DNA of 64,000 nucleotides from Mycobacteriaceae bacterium (GCA_019749805.1 JAIEPH010000023.1:1-64000), one strand, 5' to 3'. Shown: positions 8,563 through 17,479, numbered from the stretch's first letter. The notes: generated by a model not told the origin, from the letters alone. Made by a program: numbers and translations.

Positions 8563-9075
8563 TTAGAAGAAGATCGAAATCGCTCGTGGAAGAACGCTAT
8601 GAGCCAGAGTGATGGCCCGGGCGGCCAGAAGCAGGCCCGAGTCTTCGTCCCGGCGTAGCACGTCTTGTCGTTTGCCGATAAAGAAGTTCTCGTGGCGTTC
8701 ATGGCGTACGAGGAACACCAATACGCTGGATCGGACGCTGAGCTCTTGATCGGACACATCGGTGACCAGGATGTCGCTGACTATGCGCTGGGTGATCGTA
8801 CGCGGAGTTTCTCCCGGGGCGAGCCCGGTAGCCAGACGGGCAATTCTGAGCTTCAACGATTCATAGTCGTCGTTGAACAGCAGAAACGGCGGTAGGTCGT
8901 CATCATCGCCGAGCGGATGCGTGCTGGACTCTGGGAATGGCATCGTGTATCTGACATCCGGTGCCAATAAGCGCAGCCACTCGTCCAGCCGCCCATCGTC
9001 GAGAAGCATGGTCTCCCGGGCATAGAATTCATGTATTCGCAGCCGCAGTTCCACGTCCAACTGGCTGGTCTCCAT
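8563..9075 (-). CDS. Rieske oxygenase small (beta) subunit
   Basis: This 170-residue beta subunit partners the alpha subunit encoded 2 bases upstream. Visible family features are FYARETMLLDDGRLDEWLRLL, APDVRYTMP, FNDDYESLKLRIARL and VRSSVLVFLVRH, ending IFF. It differs from the other beta subunits in carrying a negatively charged GDDDDLPP loop and in lacking the WAEDPPSR block, which reads APGETPRT here. That makes this system a separate lineage from the phd-like oxygenases in the window. Confidence 0.92.
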   Translation of the reverse strand: METSQLDVELRLRIHEFYARETMLLDDGRLDEWLRLLAPDVRYTMPFPESSTHPLGDDDDLPPFLLFNDDYESLKLRIARLATGLAPGETPRTITQRIVSDILVTDVSDQELSVRSSVLVFLVRHERHENFFIGKRQDVLRRDEDSGLLLAARAITLAHSVLPRAISIFF

Positions 9076-9077
9076 GG

Positions 9078-10394
9078 CTACGCCGGCTCCGTCATGGTTT
9101 GGTTCCAGTGCCGGTAGAACTCACGCTGGTAGGTTTCGCTGACCTGTGGCCTGACATTGCCGGGTAACTCCGCGATCAGCGACTCCACCGGTTCGACGTC
9201 CTCGCCAAGTGAGTAGTTGAACGGCACCTCCCGGGCGATTCCCGTCTCAAGGGCGTCGGACAGCCGTTCGAAGTTTTCGTGATCATCGGGCGTCACGAGG
9301 CCGGCCGCCGACTGCCGCTGGCTCAAGACGAAGACCATGCGTTCCTTGACCGAGCGGGGCGCGGAGCTTTCCACCAAACACCACTCCCAAACCTCGGTCA
9401 ACCGCGGTCCCCGAGGCTGCCACATGATGAAACCCCGGCCATAGAAGGCCGTGCCCATGCCAATCATGCTGAAGTTCGGGAAGATATTGGCCACATGAAA
9501 GCTGTAGGGCTGCACGGAGTATGCCGCCAACCGCTCGTCTTGCAGACGCTGCCGCTCGGTTAGCCAGTCGACCGCTTCGGCACCGAGCGTCTCGGCCTGG
9601 GCGAGATCGTCTTGATAAAAATTCTTGCCGACTGCGAGTTGTAGCAACCCATGGGGTGCGCCGCCATCGAGAACCACGCTGTAGTGCTGACCCTCGTCAA
9701 TCGAGAAGTCAATGCGGGCAGTCCGCCCCGCTTTCGACAGTGCGGCGACCGATCCATGAGTGGCCGCAAAATGGTACTGGTCGCCGCCGAAGTTCTCGGC
9801 CAACAACTTCCAGTTGACGGGCATGAGATAGCGGTGCAGGCCGGGAACGACCTGCAGGCCGTTGGGGTCGCTGTCGAGTAGGAAGTTGTCGAGGTACCAC
9901 AGCAGGCCCTCACCCAGATATTCGGTCAGCGGCGGCGCCGACTGATCCCAGCACGCAAAGATAAGTCCTTTGTAGGTAGCCACCCGCGGCGAAACCAGAC
10001 CCATACTGGACTTGTCGAACTGCGGTCCATAGGCGCTTTCGGCCAGCGGAACACCGCGCAACTGCCCGGCGGTGTCGTAACTCCAGCCGTGGTAGCTACA
10101 GCGAAAGATGTTGGCATTTCCCTTGTCGAACTGACAGACTTTATTGCCCCGGTGCCGACACTTGTTCAGCAGCACACGAACACCGGATTCCTTATCCCTG
10201 CAGACGATCACCGCATCGTCGCCCATATAGGTCGTGCGGAAATCACCGGGCCTGGGGATCATGGACTCATGGCCGACGAACAGCCACGAACGCTTGAAGA
10301 TGACTTCGAGTTCCCGCTGGTACACCGCCTCGTCGTAGAAGGCCGAGGAGTCGACGAGCCCCGCCGAGCCTGTTATGGAAGAGATCGTCTCCAT
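9078..10394 (-). CDS. Rieske oxygenase large (alpha) subunit
   Basis: This is the catalytic alpha subunit (438 aa from ATG 10394). Rieske ligands are C79, H81, C99 and H102. The iron-site triad begins D205-x2-H208-x4-H213 (GGDQYHFAATH), the same numbers as naphthalene dioxygenase. The start codon overlaps the upstream hydrolase stop by one base (TGATG), implying translational coupling. Because the operon also encodes a Gfo-type dehydrogenase, a LigB dioxygenase and a decarboxylase candidate, a carboxylated aromatic such as a phthalate-like acid is a plausible substrate; this is inference. No ferredoxin or reductase lies in this operon. Confidence 0.95.
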   Translation of the reverse strand: METISSITGSAGLVDSSAFYDEAVYQRELEVIFKRSWLFVGHESMIPRPGDFRTTYMGDDAVIVCRDKESGVRVLLNKCRHRGNKVCQFDKGNANIFRCSYHGWSYDTAGQLRGVPLAESAYGPQFDKSSMGLVSPRVATYKGLIFACWDQSAPPLTEYLGEGLLWYLDNFLLDSDPNGLQVVPGLHRYLMPVNWKLLAENFGGDQYHFAATHGSVAALSKAGRTARIDFSIDEGQHYSVVLDGGAPHGLLQLAVGKNFYQDDLAQAETLGAEAVDWLTERQRLQDERLAAYSVQPYSFHVANIFPNFSMIGMGTAFYGRGFIMWQPRGPRLTEVWEWCLVESSAPRSVKERMVFVLSQRQSAAGLVTPDDHENFERLSDALETGIAREVPFNYSLGEDVEPVESLIAELPGNVRPQVSETYQREFYRHWNQTMTEPA

Positions 10395-11269
10395 CAACCT
10401 TGCCCTCGGGATGCGCGATCACCGTTGAGGTAGTCGGTGATGATCTGGTTGAACTCCTCCGGCCGTTCCCATTGCGGCCAATGGCCACAGTCCTCCATCA
10501 ATGCGAATTCGGCATCGGGAATCAGCTCGGCTGCGCGCCGGCCGAAATCCACAGTCGCCGAGGGATTGTGACTCGTCCACAGAACTAGCGTGGGCGTGCT
10601 CAAGCTAGCCAGCCGCTCAGCCGTGAGATTGTCCTGCGCAGTGGCCGCTGATGGCGGCGCCGTCGCATTGGTCATCGCCGACCGCGATTCTTCGGTCTCG
10701 TAGAGCGCCCACCGCAGCGCCACCAGTTCATCGGTCAGATCGCGGTCCGGCTGGTGGAAAAGCCAGGCCATTCTCTCCCGTACATTCGCCGGACTGGGGT
10801 CAGCCAGGAATTGCTGGGTGAGTCGGGCAAGCTCTGCGCGCCCGGCAGCGGTGCGAGCCTCGGCATCGGCGCCGACCTGCAGTGTCAACCGCGCGCCGCA
10901 CACGTAGATCAACCGGTCGACACGGTCGCGATGTTCCAGCGCAGTCCACGCTGCGATCCAACCTCCCAACGACTCGCCCAACAAGTGGGCTCGATCGATA
11001 CCTTCCTGGTCCATGTATCCGAGAAGGTGACTGACATAGTCCTTTCGCCCCGGGGCGACATCGCAAGGACCGGTGAGACCGTGACCCAACAGATCCAGCG
11101 CATGCACCCGGAAATGACGCGACAGCGTCGACACGTTGCGTGCGAAGGCTTCGGCGTGACCACCTCCCCCGTGCAAGAGAATCAGGTCCGGACCTTCGCC
11201 CGCCTGAATTGTCCTAGTTCGGATGCCATCGACATACACGAAGCGTGTCTCCGCCCCAAGCAAGCTCAC
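10394..11269 (-). CDS. Alpha/beta hydrolase, meta-cleavage product type
   Basis: This serine hydrolase carries an HGGGG oxyanion segment, the GESLGG nucleophile elbow (serine at about 100 from this start), and a late GHWPQWERPEEF histidine motif. That motif is characteristic of C-C bond hydrolases acting on ring-fission products (BphD/HsaD group). An ester hydrolase producing a free aromatic acid is the alternative. The start is uncertain: the frame stays open to 11356, but the first 29 codons do not look like the family, so GTG 11269 is preferred despite a weak ribosome site. It is the first gene of the 5.2-11.3 kb operon. Confidence 0.85.
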   Translation of the reverse strand: MSLLGAETRFVYVDGIRTRTIQAGEGPDLILLHGGGGHAEAFARNVSTLSRHFRVHALDLLGHGLTGPCDVAPGRKDYVSHLLGYMDQEGIDRAHLLGESLGGWIAAWTALEHRDRVDRLIYVCGARLTLQVGADAEARTAAGRAELARLTQQFLADPSPANVRERMAWLFHQPDRDLTDELVALRWALYETEESRSAMTNATAPPSAATAQDNLTAERLASLSTPTLVLWTSHNPSATVDFGRRAAELIPDAEFALMEDCGHWPQWERPEEFNQIITDYLNGDRASRGQG

Positions 11270-11675
11270 ACAAATCGAAGTGTCTTTGAGCAACCTCGGA
11301 CGTCCTCTCAGCAAGTTCGGTAACAACGTTTTACCACAGCTTCCGAATATCTGCAAGATAGAAATTTAGGCTTCTGTGTAAATGGGCTTGTCAGAGAAGC
11401 CGGCGCAGCGGTGCGGCTTCGCTGCGGTCGTGCCGCGGTCGTGTCAACAATTCCCCTGTGTCACAATGTCATTCGACACGTTGCGACCAACGCTGAACGC
11501 CACACTGGAACTCCCACGTGACACGTAGGAGGACGCAACCTAGCCGCCGAGCGAATCTTCTTCTCGGGAGTGCTCATTACCTGAGTGCAGCCGATCTGAC
11601 GGGCCATTTCGAGCCGTAGGTATGCGAGGCGAGGACTGCCAAGCGGGCGTCAGAGCGCGCTCCGAAACTCCATAG
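11270..11675. other. Intergenic region
   Basis: This lies between the hydrolase gene and a transposase-like remnant. I see no convincing gene. Near 11355-11390 the minus strand has an ACAGA element followed by ATTTCTATC, resembling sequences before the genes starting at 2955 and 23453. The operon promoter probably lies here. Confidence 0.4.
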
Positions 11676-11785
11676 CTAAGTACCGAGGTAGTTGTGAAGG
11701 CGCTCAACGTTGTAGAAGTCGTAGCATCGCCCGGTCAGTTCGAGGATGGGGCCCAATCCATATCGGCGGTCACAATCTTTTATCC
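11676..11785 (-). pseudogene. C-terminal remnant of an integrase-type transposase
   Basis: A short minus-strand frame ends in TGRCYDFYNVERLHNYLGT followed by TAG. The pattern 'YNxERLHxYLG' is the usual C-terminal end of DDE transposases of IS3/IS481-like elements. No upstream part of the gene, catalytic acidic residues or terminal repeats could be found; the MarR gene begins right beside it. It therefore looks like a scar of an old insertion at the boundary between the 5-11 kb operon and the regulator. Confidence 0.45.
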
Positions 11786-11794
11786 GGCTACCGA

Positions 11795-12313
11795 TCAGGA
11801 GGTGCGCTGGCCGGTCGGATAACTCTCCAAGCAATCTATAAGTTCGTTCAGTCGTGCGAGGAGCTGCTGCCTGTGTCGCGGGTTGATACCGGCAAAGAGT
11901 CCCTCGAGGAAGTCGTAATGACCGGGCAGAAACTCGGTCATGAACTGATCCCCCTTCTTCGAAATCGCGACCACTACCGAGCGCCGATCGCGGGGATTCA
12001 TCTTGCGCGTGACCAACCCAGCCTTGGTCAGGCTGTCCACCACGCTCGTCAGGCTGGCTTGGCGTACAGAAATCGAATCGGCCAGTGCGCCCATCGTAAT
12101 CGGCCCGTCGGCCCGCTTGAGGACGGTGAGAACATTGAATTGGCTCATCGAAAGGTCAACAGGCGCAAGCTCATCGACGGCTACCCGGCCGAACGCCGTC
12201 ACGGCACGGTAGAGCGCAAGCGGGAGCGCCAATGACGAAGGATCGTGATCGGGTCCCGCTTCGCGGGTCTTGGCCGCGACCTGTTGGGCCATCGTCAACT
12301 TCTCGGTAGTCAT
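11795..12313 (-). CDS. MarR family transcriptional regulator
   Basis: This is a 172-residue winged-helix regulator. The recognition region reads GALADSISVRQASLTSVVDSL and the wing carries the diagnostic DRRSVVVAISKKG. MarR proteins usually sense small aromatic ligands and repress nearby operons. This one sits upstream of, and in the same direction as, the 5.2-11.3 kb catabolic operon, and it has a perfect 12-base palindrome 49 bases before its start. Control of the adjacent operon and of itself is the obvious inference. Confidence 0.92.
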   Translation of the reverse strand: MTTEKLTMAQQVAAKTREAGPDHDPSSLALPLALYRAVTAFGRVAVDELAPVDLSMSQFNVLTVLKRADGPITMGALADSISVRQASLTSVVDSLTKAGLVTRKMNPRDRRSVVVAISKKGDQFMTEFLPGHYDFLEGLFAGINPRHRQQLLARLNELIDCLESYPTGQRTS

Positions 12314-12361
12314 GACGTCCCTCGCAACGTTGATCAGCGGTTTGGCACATCTCCGGCGTAT

Positions 12362-12373
12362 TGATCATGATCA
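12362..12373. promoter_or_regulatory. Perfect palindrome TGATCATGATCA, probable MarR operator
   Basis: A 12-base perfect inverted repeat lies 49 bases before the MarR start codon, in the 150-base gap between the MarR gene and the dehydrogenase gene. MarR dimers typically bind short palindromes of this kind in their own promoters. A further TGATCA half-site occurs near 12331. Confidence 0.5.
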
Positions 12374-12463
12374 TACCGGCAAACGGCCAGTGGTCTTTCT
12401 ATACGTTCGCCGATATTCGGCGATTTGCAATTCAGCTAGCTATACAGCGTGAGCGCCTTTATG

Positions 12464-13357
12464 TCACGGCGTGGAGGTCGACTTCGGAGGCATCGACCGG
12501 ATTCGTTTAAGAAGTTTTGTGCTCTCGGGGTAGGCACGGTCGCGAAACTCCGAGGCCGCAACGCTTTGGAAGAAGTCGACGACGACCGCAAGCGTTCTAC
12601 TGCGGATACCGGCGTTCGTCGCCATTCTCTCCACCAGCGCGGAGTCTTTTTCGATGGTGCTAGCGGGTGCGCGGCTACGAACGAACTCAGTGTCGTGACG
12701 GAAATACGCTGCCGCCGTAGCGAGACCCGAGTCCCCCCCGCTGCACTCCGCGATCGCTTCGGCAACCTCGCTGGCCTTCAACCCCATCGCCTCAGCAATT
12801 AAAAGCGCTTCCGCAGAGGCGAGGTACCAACTGTACTTGACATGCTGGTTGAGGAGCTTGGTGGCGTAGCCCGCACCTCGTTGGCCGCAGTACACCAAGG
12901 TGCGGGCCACGGCGGCAAGGACATCGGCATCAGGGCCGAGCACCCCGCGCGGCCCTCCGACCAGAACGGTCAGGTCCGGCGCCTTTCGGCTAACGGGACA
13001 ATCGACGAAGCGCCTCCCAACCGCGTCGTAGGCCTGCCCGATGACCGCTGCAACCTCGGGGTTACACGTCGACATATCCAGCAGGGCGGCCCCTTCGGGA
13101 AGGCCGGCCAGCACACCTCGCTCCGACCCGAGCGCGACCTCCAGCACCTGAGTCGGCCCCGGCAGGACCGTCAAAACGACGTCACATGCGCCGGCCAGCT
13201 CACGCGCGTCCCCAGCTGACTGGGCGCCTAGCTCTACAACTGGGCGTAACACGTCGGGCCGAATGTCGAAACAAACTACCGAATGGTCCGTCGCGAGAAG
13301 TGACGCTGCCAGGGCGGAGCCCATACCGCCCAAACCGATCACGCCGACCCGCCTCAT
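12464..13357 (-). CDS. Beta-hydroxyacid dehydrogenase family (3-hydroxyisobutyrate dehydrogenase-like)
   Basis: This is a 297-residue NAD(P)-dependent dehydrogenase. The N-terminal MRRVGVIGLGGMGSALA is the family dinucleotide-binding signature, DCPVSRKAPD corresponds to the substrate loop (DAPVSGG in typical members), and KLLNQHVKYSWYLASAEAL carries the family catalytic lysine region. It could oxidise a hydroxyacid or hydroxyacyl group released during side-chain or ring degradation. The start at ATG 13357 is preferred to the longer frame because the dinucleotide motif then begins at residue 3. It is the last gene of the 12.5-16 kb unit. Confidence 0.85.
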   Translation of the reverse strand: MRRVGVIGLGGMGSALAASLLATDHSVVCFDIRPDVLRPVVELGAQSAGDARELAGACDVVLTVLPGPTQVLEVALGSERGVLAGLPEGAALLDMSTCNPEVAAVIGQAYDAVGRRFVDCPVSRKAPDLTVLVGGPRGVLGPDADVLAAVARTLVYCGQRGAGYATKLLNQHVKYSWYLASAEALLIAEAMGLKASEVAEAIAECSGGDSGLATAAAYFRHDTEFVRSRAPASTIEKDSALVERMATNAGIRSRTLAVVVDFFQSVAASEFRDRAYPESTKLLKRIRSMPPKSTSTP

Positions 13358-13443
13358 GACACCGACCCCCGAATGTCGGGTTGTAAACCGACTACCGACA
13401 CAGTCGGCAAATGGCAACTGCGGCCCGATGATTCAACCGACGG

Positions 13444-13887
13444 CTATCCCAGCGCAGGATCGGCGAATTTGACATTGTTTCGCTTGGCCGCCTCAATAAG
13501 GGCCTTCACGTCGCCGGGGCCGTTCGAGGTTTCATCCACATCTGAGAAGAAATCCAGCGCGCCCCCCGGGAAAGACGAGGTGGTAAGCCACCGGGCGCCC
13601 TCAGAGAGAACGCGATAGGCGTGCACGACGCCAGCCGGCACCCGAATCGCCTCACCCACCTGCAGGGTCGTTTCTTCGCCGCCGCGGCTCACCCACAGTT
13701 CGCCCTCGAGCACCACATAGCTTTCATCCCAAGGGTGTTGGTGCGGTGGAGGTCCAGATGATTGCGGAGCGCGCACATCGAACATCTGATACCCGTCGCC
13801 GACGAGAAGCGGGCGCATTTCCTCTGTCATCACTCGCAGGGCGGTCACATCATCGGCACGCCGCTTCGGTTGGAGCGAAGTAGACAT
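13444..13887 (-). CDS. Single-domain cupin protein
   Basis: This is a cupin of 147 residues. Metal-binding motif 1 is visible as PPPHQHPWDESYVVLEGE and motif 2 as VPAGVVHAYRVLS, so two or three histidines and a glutamate can bind metal. Such proteins are dioxygenases, isomerases or binding proteins, and the sequence does not decide which. ATG 13887 is chosen, with GAGGGGG eight bases upstream, over the first ATG at 13923. It follows the oxygenase beta gene by about 100 bases and is probably co-transcribed. Confidence 0.8.
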   Translation of the reverse strand: MSTSLQPKRRADDVTALRVMTEEMRPLLVGDGYQMFDVRAPQSSGPPPHQHPWDESYVVLEGELWVSRGGEETTLQVGEAIRVPAGVVHAYRVLSEGARWLTTSSFPGGALDFFSDVDETSNGPGDVKALIEAAKRNNVKFADPALG

Positions 13888-13987
13888 TCCAGCTGCCCCC
13901 TCGTTGGTCGCGCACCATTGCATAATGTTTAGAGAACAATATATTTTCGCGTACTGAAGGTCAAGAGTTCAAGGATAGAGTCCCGCT

Positions 13988-14545
13988 TCATAAGATGATC
14001 GAGAGGTTCTTGGCGAGCAACACCGATTGATCGAGGAGTAGCCGGCGACGGCACAGTTGCCAGTCACCAGCGACACGGCGCAACCGGTCCTTACGCCGAC
14101 CGACGAGCAGATCAGTCTCATCGGCGACCCGGTTTCGATACACCAGGAACCGGCAACTCACATCGACTTCCGCGCCGTCGATCCCCTCGATGCGCACGTT
14201 GGTGACCAGGTGTGACACTCGCGAGACGGGTTCTTCGGCCCAGTGCAGTCCTGTCATCAGCTGCTTCACCCGCAAAGCGACGGTCTCCTTCGTCTCGTCG
14301 AACCAGCAGATGTCGTTACCTTCCTGAGTCTGCTCCAGCTCCGCGAGGTCGTCGTAGGCGACGTTCGCCCGCAGTGGAACGGAGTACTCGTAGTCGTCGG
14401 TGAGCAGACCAAGCCACTCGGAGTAACGCCTTTCGTCGAGCAGGTCGGCTTCCCGATTGAGGAAATCGGCGATTTCGGCCTGGAGCAGCAACTTCTCGAC
14501 CGCATCCTGCCTCGTGGCAATTTCATCGCCCGTCGCTCGGCTCAC
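13988..14545 (-). CDS. Rieske oxygenase small (beta) subunit
   Basis: This is the beta subunit (185 residues from GTG 14545) for the alpha subunit immediately upstream. It shows FLNREADLLDERRYSEWLGLL, DYEYSVPLR, the HWAEEPVSRVSHLVTNVR block and YRNRVADE, ending NLSIIL. The GTG start overlaps the alpha stop as GTGA; the longer frame to 14596 would run into the alpha gene. A glutamate-rich insert (ELEQTQEGND) before the FDETKE segment distinguishes it from the other beta subunits here. Confidence 0.93.
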   Translation of the reverse strand: MSRATGDEIATRQDAVEKLLLQAEIADFLNREADLLDERRYSEWLGLLTDDYEYSVPLRANVAYDDLAELEQTQEGNDICWFDETKETVALRVKQLMTGLHWAEEPVSRVSHLVTNVRIEGIDGAEVDVSCRFLVYRNRVADETDLLVGRRKDRLRRVAGDWQLCRRRLLLDQSVLLAKNLSIIL

Positions 14546-15957
14546 GACTGTGCGGCTCTCTCGTCGGATTTGGCGAGCTCGGTCAGTTGAGGCCACGAGA
14601 GGTTGTCAATGAACTCGGCCCATCGCCGGTAAAAGGCGCGTGCATTCACCTCTCCGGCGATGGGCTGGTGGGAATGAACAGCCTTGTCGAGCGCACTGGG
14701 AGTTTCCTTACCCAGTCCCTGCTGATAGTTGTAGGGATAGCGTCGGGCTATCACGCCCTGGCTGGCCTGCGTCGCGTAATTCCAGTTCTCCATATCGTCT
14801 TGCTCCGTCATCCCTCCGGGACCGGAGTAGCGCATGTAATAACGTCGCAGCCAATCACGTACATAATCGGGTGCGCTCTTGTCGATGAGGTACCAGCGCC
14901 ACACCTCGGTTTCGGTCGGGCTGATCGGGTGTGACACCAGAATCGTCCTCGGAAAACCGGCGGAAAACGACATGTTGGGGAACATCGTCGCTGGTCCACG
15001 ACCACCGAGCTGTCTGCCCTGCGCCTCCAACCGCTCTTTACGGAGTGCCCAGGCCTGGGAGAAGTACTCACTCAAGGCCGGTTCTTCGGCGAACTCAGGA
15101 TAGGCGATCTCATACGCCAGGTTGTCCGACGCACCGTGACCCGTACGAAACGACGTCTTCACTCGGCCTTTCGAAAAACCACCCTGATCCTGTCGTTCAC
15201 CGTGGCGCCGCGAATTCCTGCCGCCCGGGCCAATACCCACCTGCTCAACCGAGGCATGAGTCGTCGCCCCGTGATAGGTATCGCCGAGAAAATTCTCTGA
15301 AACGAACTTCCAATTCGACCTGATGCGCCACTTCTGCACTCCGCGGAACACCTCCGTAGCGCCCTCGGTGCCATCGAAAGCATCGGCCAGGTTGTCCAGC
15401 CAATAATGAAAGTCACCGACATACTCGTCGAAGTCCGGGGCAGCGGGATCCCAGCACGCGAAGATCAGGCCCTTGTAATTGTGGACCTTGGCAGCGCTGA
15501 CAAGCCCCCAACTCGCTTTGTCAAGGTCATTACCGTAGGCCATGCTCTGCTGCGGCACACCGTGCAAATCTCCTGGAGTGGACACCAGCGAACCGTCCAT
15601 CGAGTACGACCAGCCGTGGTAAGGGCAGGTGAACTGAAGCGCACGGCCCTCGTCATAGCGACACACCGCCATACCCCGATGACGACACGAGTTCAGCAGG
15701 ACATTCACGCCACCCTGCGCGTCACGGGTCAACAGCACCGGATCCGAACCCATCCTCGACGAGAAGAACTGACCCGGCGCAGACACCTGCGAGGCATGAC
15801 CCACAAACAACCAGGTCCGCGGAAACAAACACTCCAGCTCAAGGTTGAAAATCGAAGCATCGACGAAGATTTCCCGACTGATCTCCCCGCGATCGACATC
15901 GACGAGACTACGAGCGGTCCGATCCGCACCGCCTGAAGTACTCATTTCTAACGTCAT
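14542..15957 (-). CDS. Rieske oxygenase large (alpha) subunit
   Basis: This is a catalytic subunit of 471 residues. Rieske ligands are C91, H93, C111 and H114; the iron site begins D226-x2-H229-x4-H234 (LGDTYHGATTH). A late TEQDDMENW segment supplies the third ligand. It is longer than several neighbours because of an insert rich in G, R and S (about 243-265) between the iron ligands and the C-terminal sheet, which lines the substrate pocket in relatives. The ATG has AAAGGAAAGG upstream. The gene starts a new unit after a 250-base gap following the ferredoxin. Confidence 0.95.
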   Translation of the reverse strand: MTLEMSTSGGADRTARSLVDVDRGEISREIFVDASIFNLELECLFPRTWLFVGHASQVSAPGQFFSSRMGSDPVLLTRDAQGGVNVLLNSCRHRGMAVCRYDEGRALQFTCPYHGWSYSMDGSLVSTPGDLHGVPQQSMAYGNDLDKASWGLVSAAKVHNYKGLIFACWDPAAPDFDEYVGDFHYWLDNLADAFDGTEGATEVFRGVQKWRIRSNWKFVSENFLGDTYHGATTHASVEQVGIGPGGRNSRRHGERQDQGGFSKGRVKTSFRTGHGASDNLAYEIAYPEFAEEPALSEYFSQAWALRKERLEAQGRQLGGRGPATMFPNMSFSAGFPRTILVSHPISPTETEVWRWYLIDKSAPDYVRDWLRRYYMRYSGPGGMTEQDDMENWNYATQASQGVIARRYPYNYQQGLGKETPSALDKAVHSHQPIAGEVNARAFYRRWAEFIDNLSWPQLTELAKSDERAAQS

Positions 15958-16208
15958 CGGTACCTTTCCTTTGCTGTAATGCCCGAGCCACCCGTAGACA
16001 GCCGTAACTCAGATCGCCACAAACCGTCACGCCGTCTGCCAAGTGTCGATTTCACGTCGTACCTCGTAGGTAAACAATATTCTGATCGGTCTGTAATACA
16101 TGAGAGCTCATATCGGTTGAGCGGCAAGCACATTCGGGAAACGACTCGTCTCCACCATGTATTGACGCATTGACCCCCTGGTATTTGCGCCGTTCACGGC
16201 CGTCTCGC

Positions 16209-16406
16209 TCACACCATTTCGAGACGTAGAGCCGAGACGGGGCAACTGCGAATTGCTGTGACGATCCGTGCCTCATCGCTCTCGGCTACCGTGTCATCAA
16301 GAATGACAACGGTTCCCGCATCACCGATGTCAAAGATGTCGGCCGCTGCGACGACACAGTTCGCGTAACCCTGGCAGACTTCCTCGTCCGCCTTGATGAC
16401 ACTCAA
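16209..16406 (-). CDS. Small single-cluster ferredoxin (3Fe-4S type)
   Basis: This is a 65-residue ferredoxin with C11-QGYAN-C17 and a late SCPVSAL, the pattern of small actinobacterial 3Fe-4S carriers. It is very similar to 59414-59614 (both read CQGYANCVVAA). The ATG overlaps the stop of the hydratase gene (ATGA). It lies between two oxygenase units, so it could serve the alpha/beta pair downstream at 13988-15957, the pair upstream at 21571-23453, or both. Confidence 0.92.
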   Translation of the reverse strand: MSVIKADEEVCQGYANCVVAAADIFDIGDAGTVVILDDTVAESDEARIVTAIRSCPVSALRLEMV

Positions 16407-17479
16407 GGGAACCCTCCTTCTCCTACAGAACTCTGATTAGCATTGCTTTTCCCATCGAGCGTGATGGTTGCAATCCCTTGCACCGCTTGCCGATCCCCAG
16501 CGAAGACGCCGAATTGGAGATCAACGGCTTCTGCGCCCGCCTGCGCATGCTTGCCGGTCACAGTCCATCGCGCCTGCACCACATCGCCCGGGTGAATCGA
16601 GGCACTCATCTTGAATGGACCGAGGTGCACCAACCTGCCGCCAAGGCCCATCCAGCGACGAAGCCCGGTCTCGAAAAGGGTTTCCAGGCCACGAGTATTG
16701 AAGATGATGTCCGGCAGCCCCGCGGCATGCGCGGCCGCGGCGCTGTGGTGTATCCCGGAAAACATGCGATCCGCGGCAATGTTCATCACAATGCGTTGGT
16801 AGGTCAGGGCCAAAGCCGGTCCGCGCACTTCAGCACCGACCTCAACGTCGTCGAACTCAAGTGGCGTGGTCCAATCGACACGGATATCGGTATCTTGCAC
16901 TTGAAGTGGGCGGGGACCTCGGTCGCCCTGCTGGGTGCGTGCGGAAGTGCCGGGCTCATGCCGAGGCGTGGAGGCGTCGTAGTTGAAGACGGTATTTCGG
17001 TTGAGCGCGACAAGTTCTCCAGAATCCTTCAAGTACTCTGATTCGTATTGCAGGAAGATTCCGGTACCGACCCGGGTTCGCTTCTGCTCTACCGAGATTA
17101 TCGTCGTAGTCCCATGCAGCCTGTCCCCGAGGTATAGCGGTGTGTGGTACTGCCACTCGCTACTGACGTTGACCGATCGGCTGAACGGCAGAGCCAACGT
17201 GTCGGTGATATTCCCTGTCATTTCCTGCCCGTCGGCCAGATAAGGACTGGGCTGGCCGGGTGCCCAATACGGCGGTAGTCCCCACAGCGGAGTCATTGTC
17301 ACCGGAGCCACGACGCCGAGGTAGCCGTGTGACTTCGCTGCCGCCTCGTCGTCATGCAGCGGGCAGGAAAAGGTGAAAACCTCTAATTTGCGGCGGATAT
17401 CATTTTGCGTCACCGAGTCGGCGCCGCGGAAGCGGATCTTCTCACCGACACGATCGCGTAACTCGTCAGCGGCGGTCAT
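16403..17479 (-). CDS. Double-hotdog MaoC/FAS1-like enoyl-CoA hydratase
   Basis: This 358-residue protein has two hotdog-like halves. The N-terminal half resembles the FAS1-like dehydratase domain (YLGVVAPVTMTPLW, then a surface with EWQYHTPLYLGDRL). The C-terminal half has DRMFSGIHHSAAAAHAAGLPDIIFNTRG, like the MaoC hydratase region. The expected reaction is hydration of an enoyl-CoA. In steroid side-chain degradation a MaoC-type hydratase, a DUF35 protein and an Ltp2-type aldolase form one functional chain, and all three types are adjacent here. ATG 17479 is preferred; the longer frame only overlaps the DUF35 gene. Confidence 0.85.
   Translation of the reverse strand: MTAADELRDRVGEKIRFRGADSVTQNDIRRKLEVFTFSCPLHDDEAAAKSHGYLGVVAPVTMTPLWGLPPYWAPGQPSPYLADGQEMTGNITDTLALPFSRSVNVSSEWQYHTPLYLGDRLHGTTTIISVEQKRTRVGTGIFLQYESEYLKDSGELVALNRNTVFNYDASTPRHEPGTSARTQQGDRGPRPLQVQDTDIRVDWTTPLEFDDVEVGAEVRGPALALTYQRIVMNIAADRMFSGIHHSAAAAHAAGLPDIIFNTRGLETLFETGLRRWMGLGGRLVHLGPFKMSASIHPGDVVQARWTVTGKHAQAGAEAVDLQFGVFAGDRQAVQGIATITLDGKSNANQSSVGEGGFP

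Noticed and set aside
11400..11530. Repeated CGACAC/GTGTCA-like words suggesting insertion-sequence ends
   Set aside because: No paired inverted ends could be matched by eye, so only the transposase-like C-terminal segment nearby is reported.
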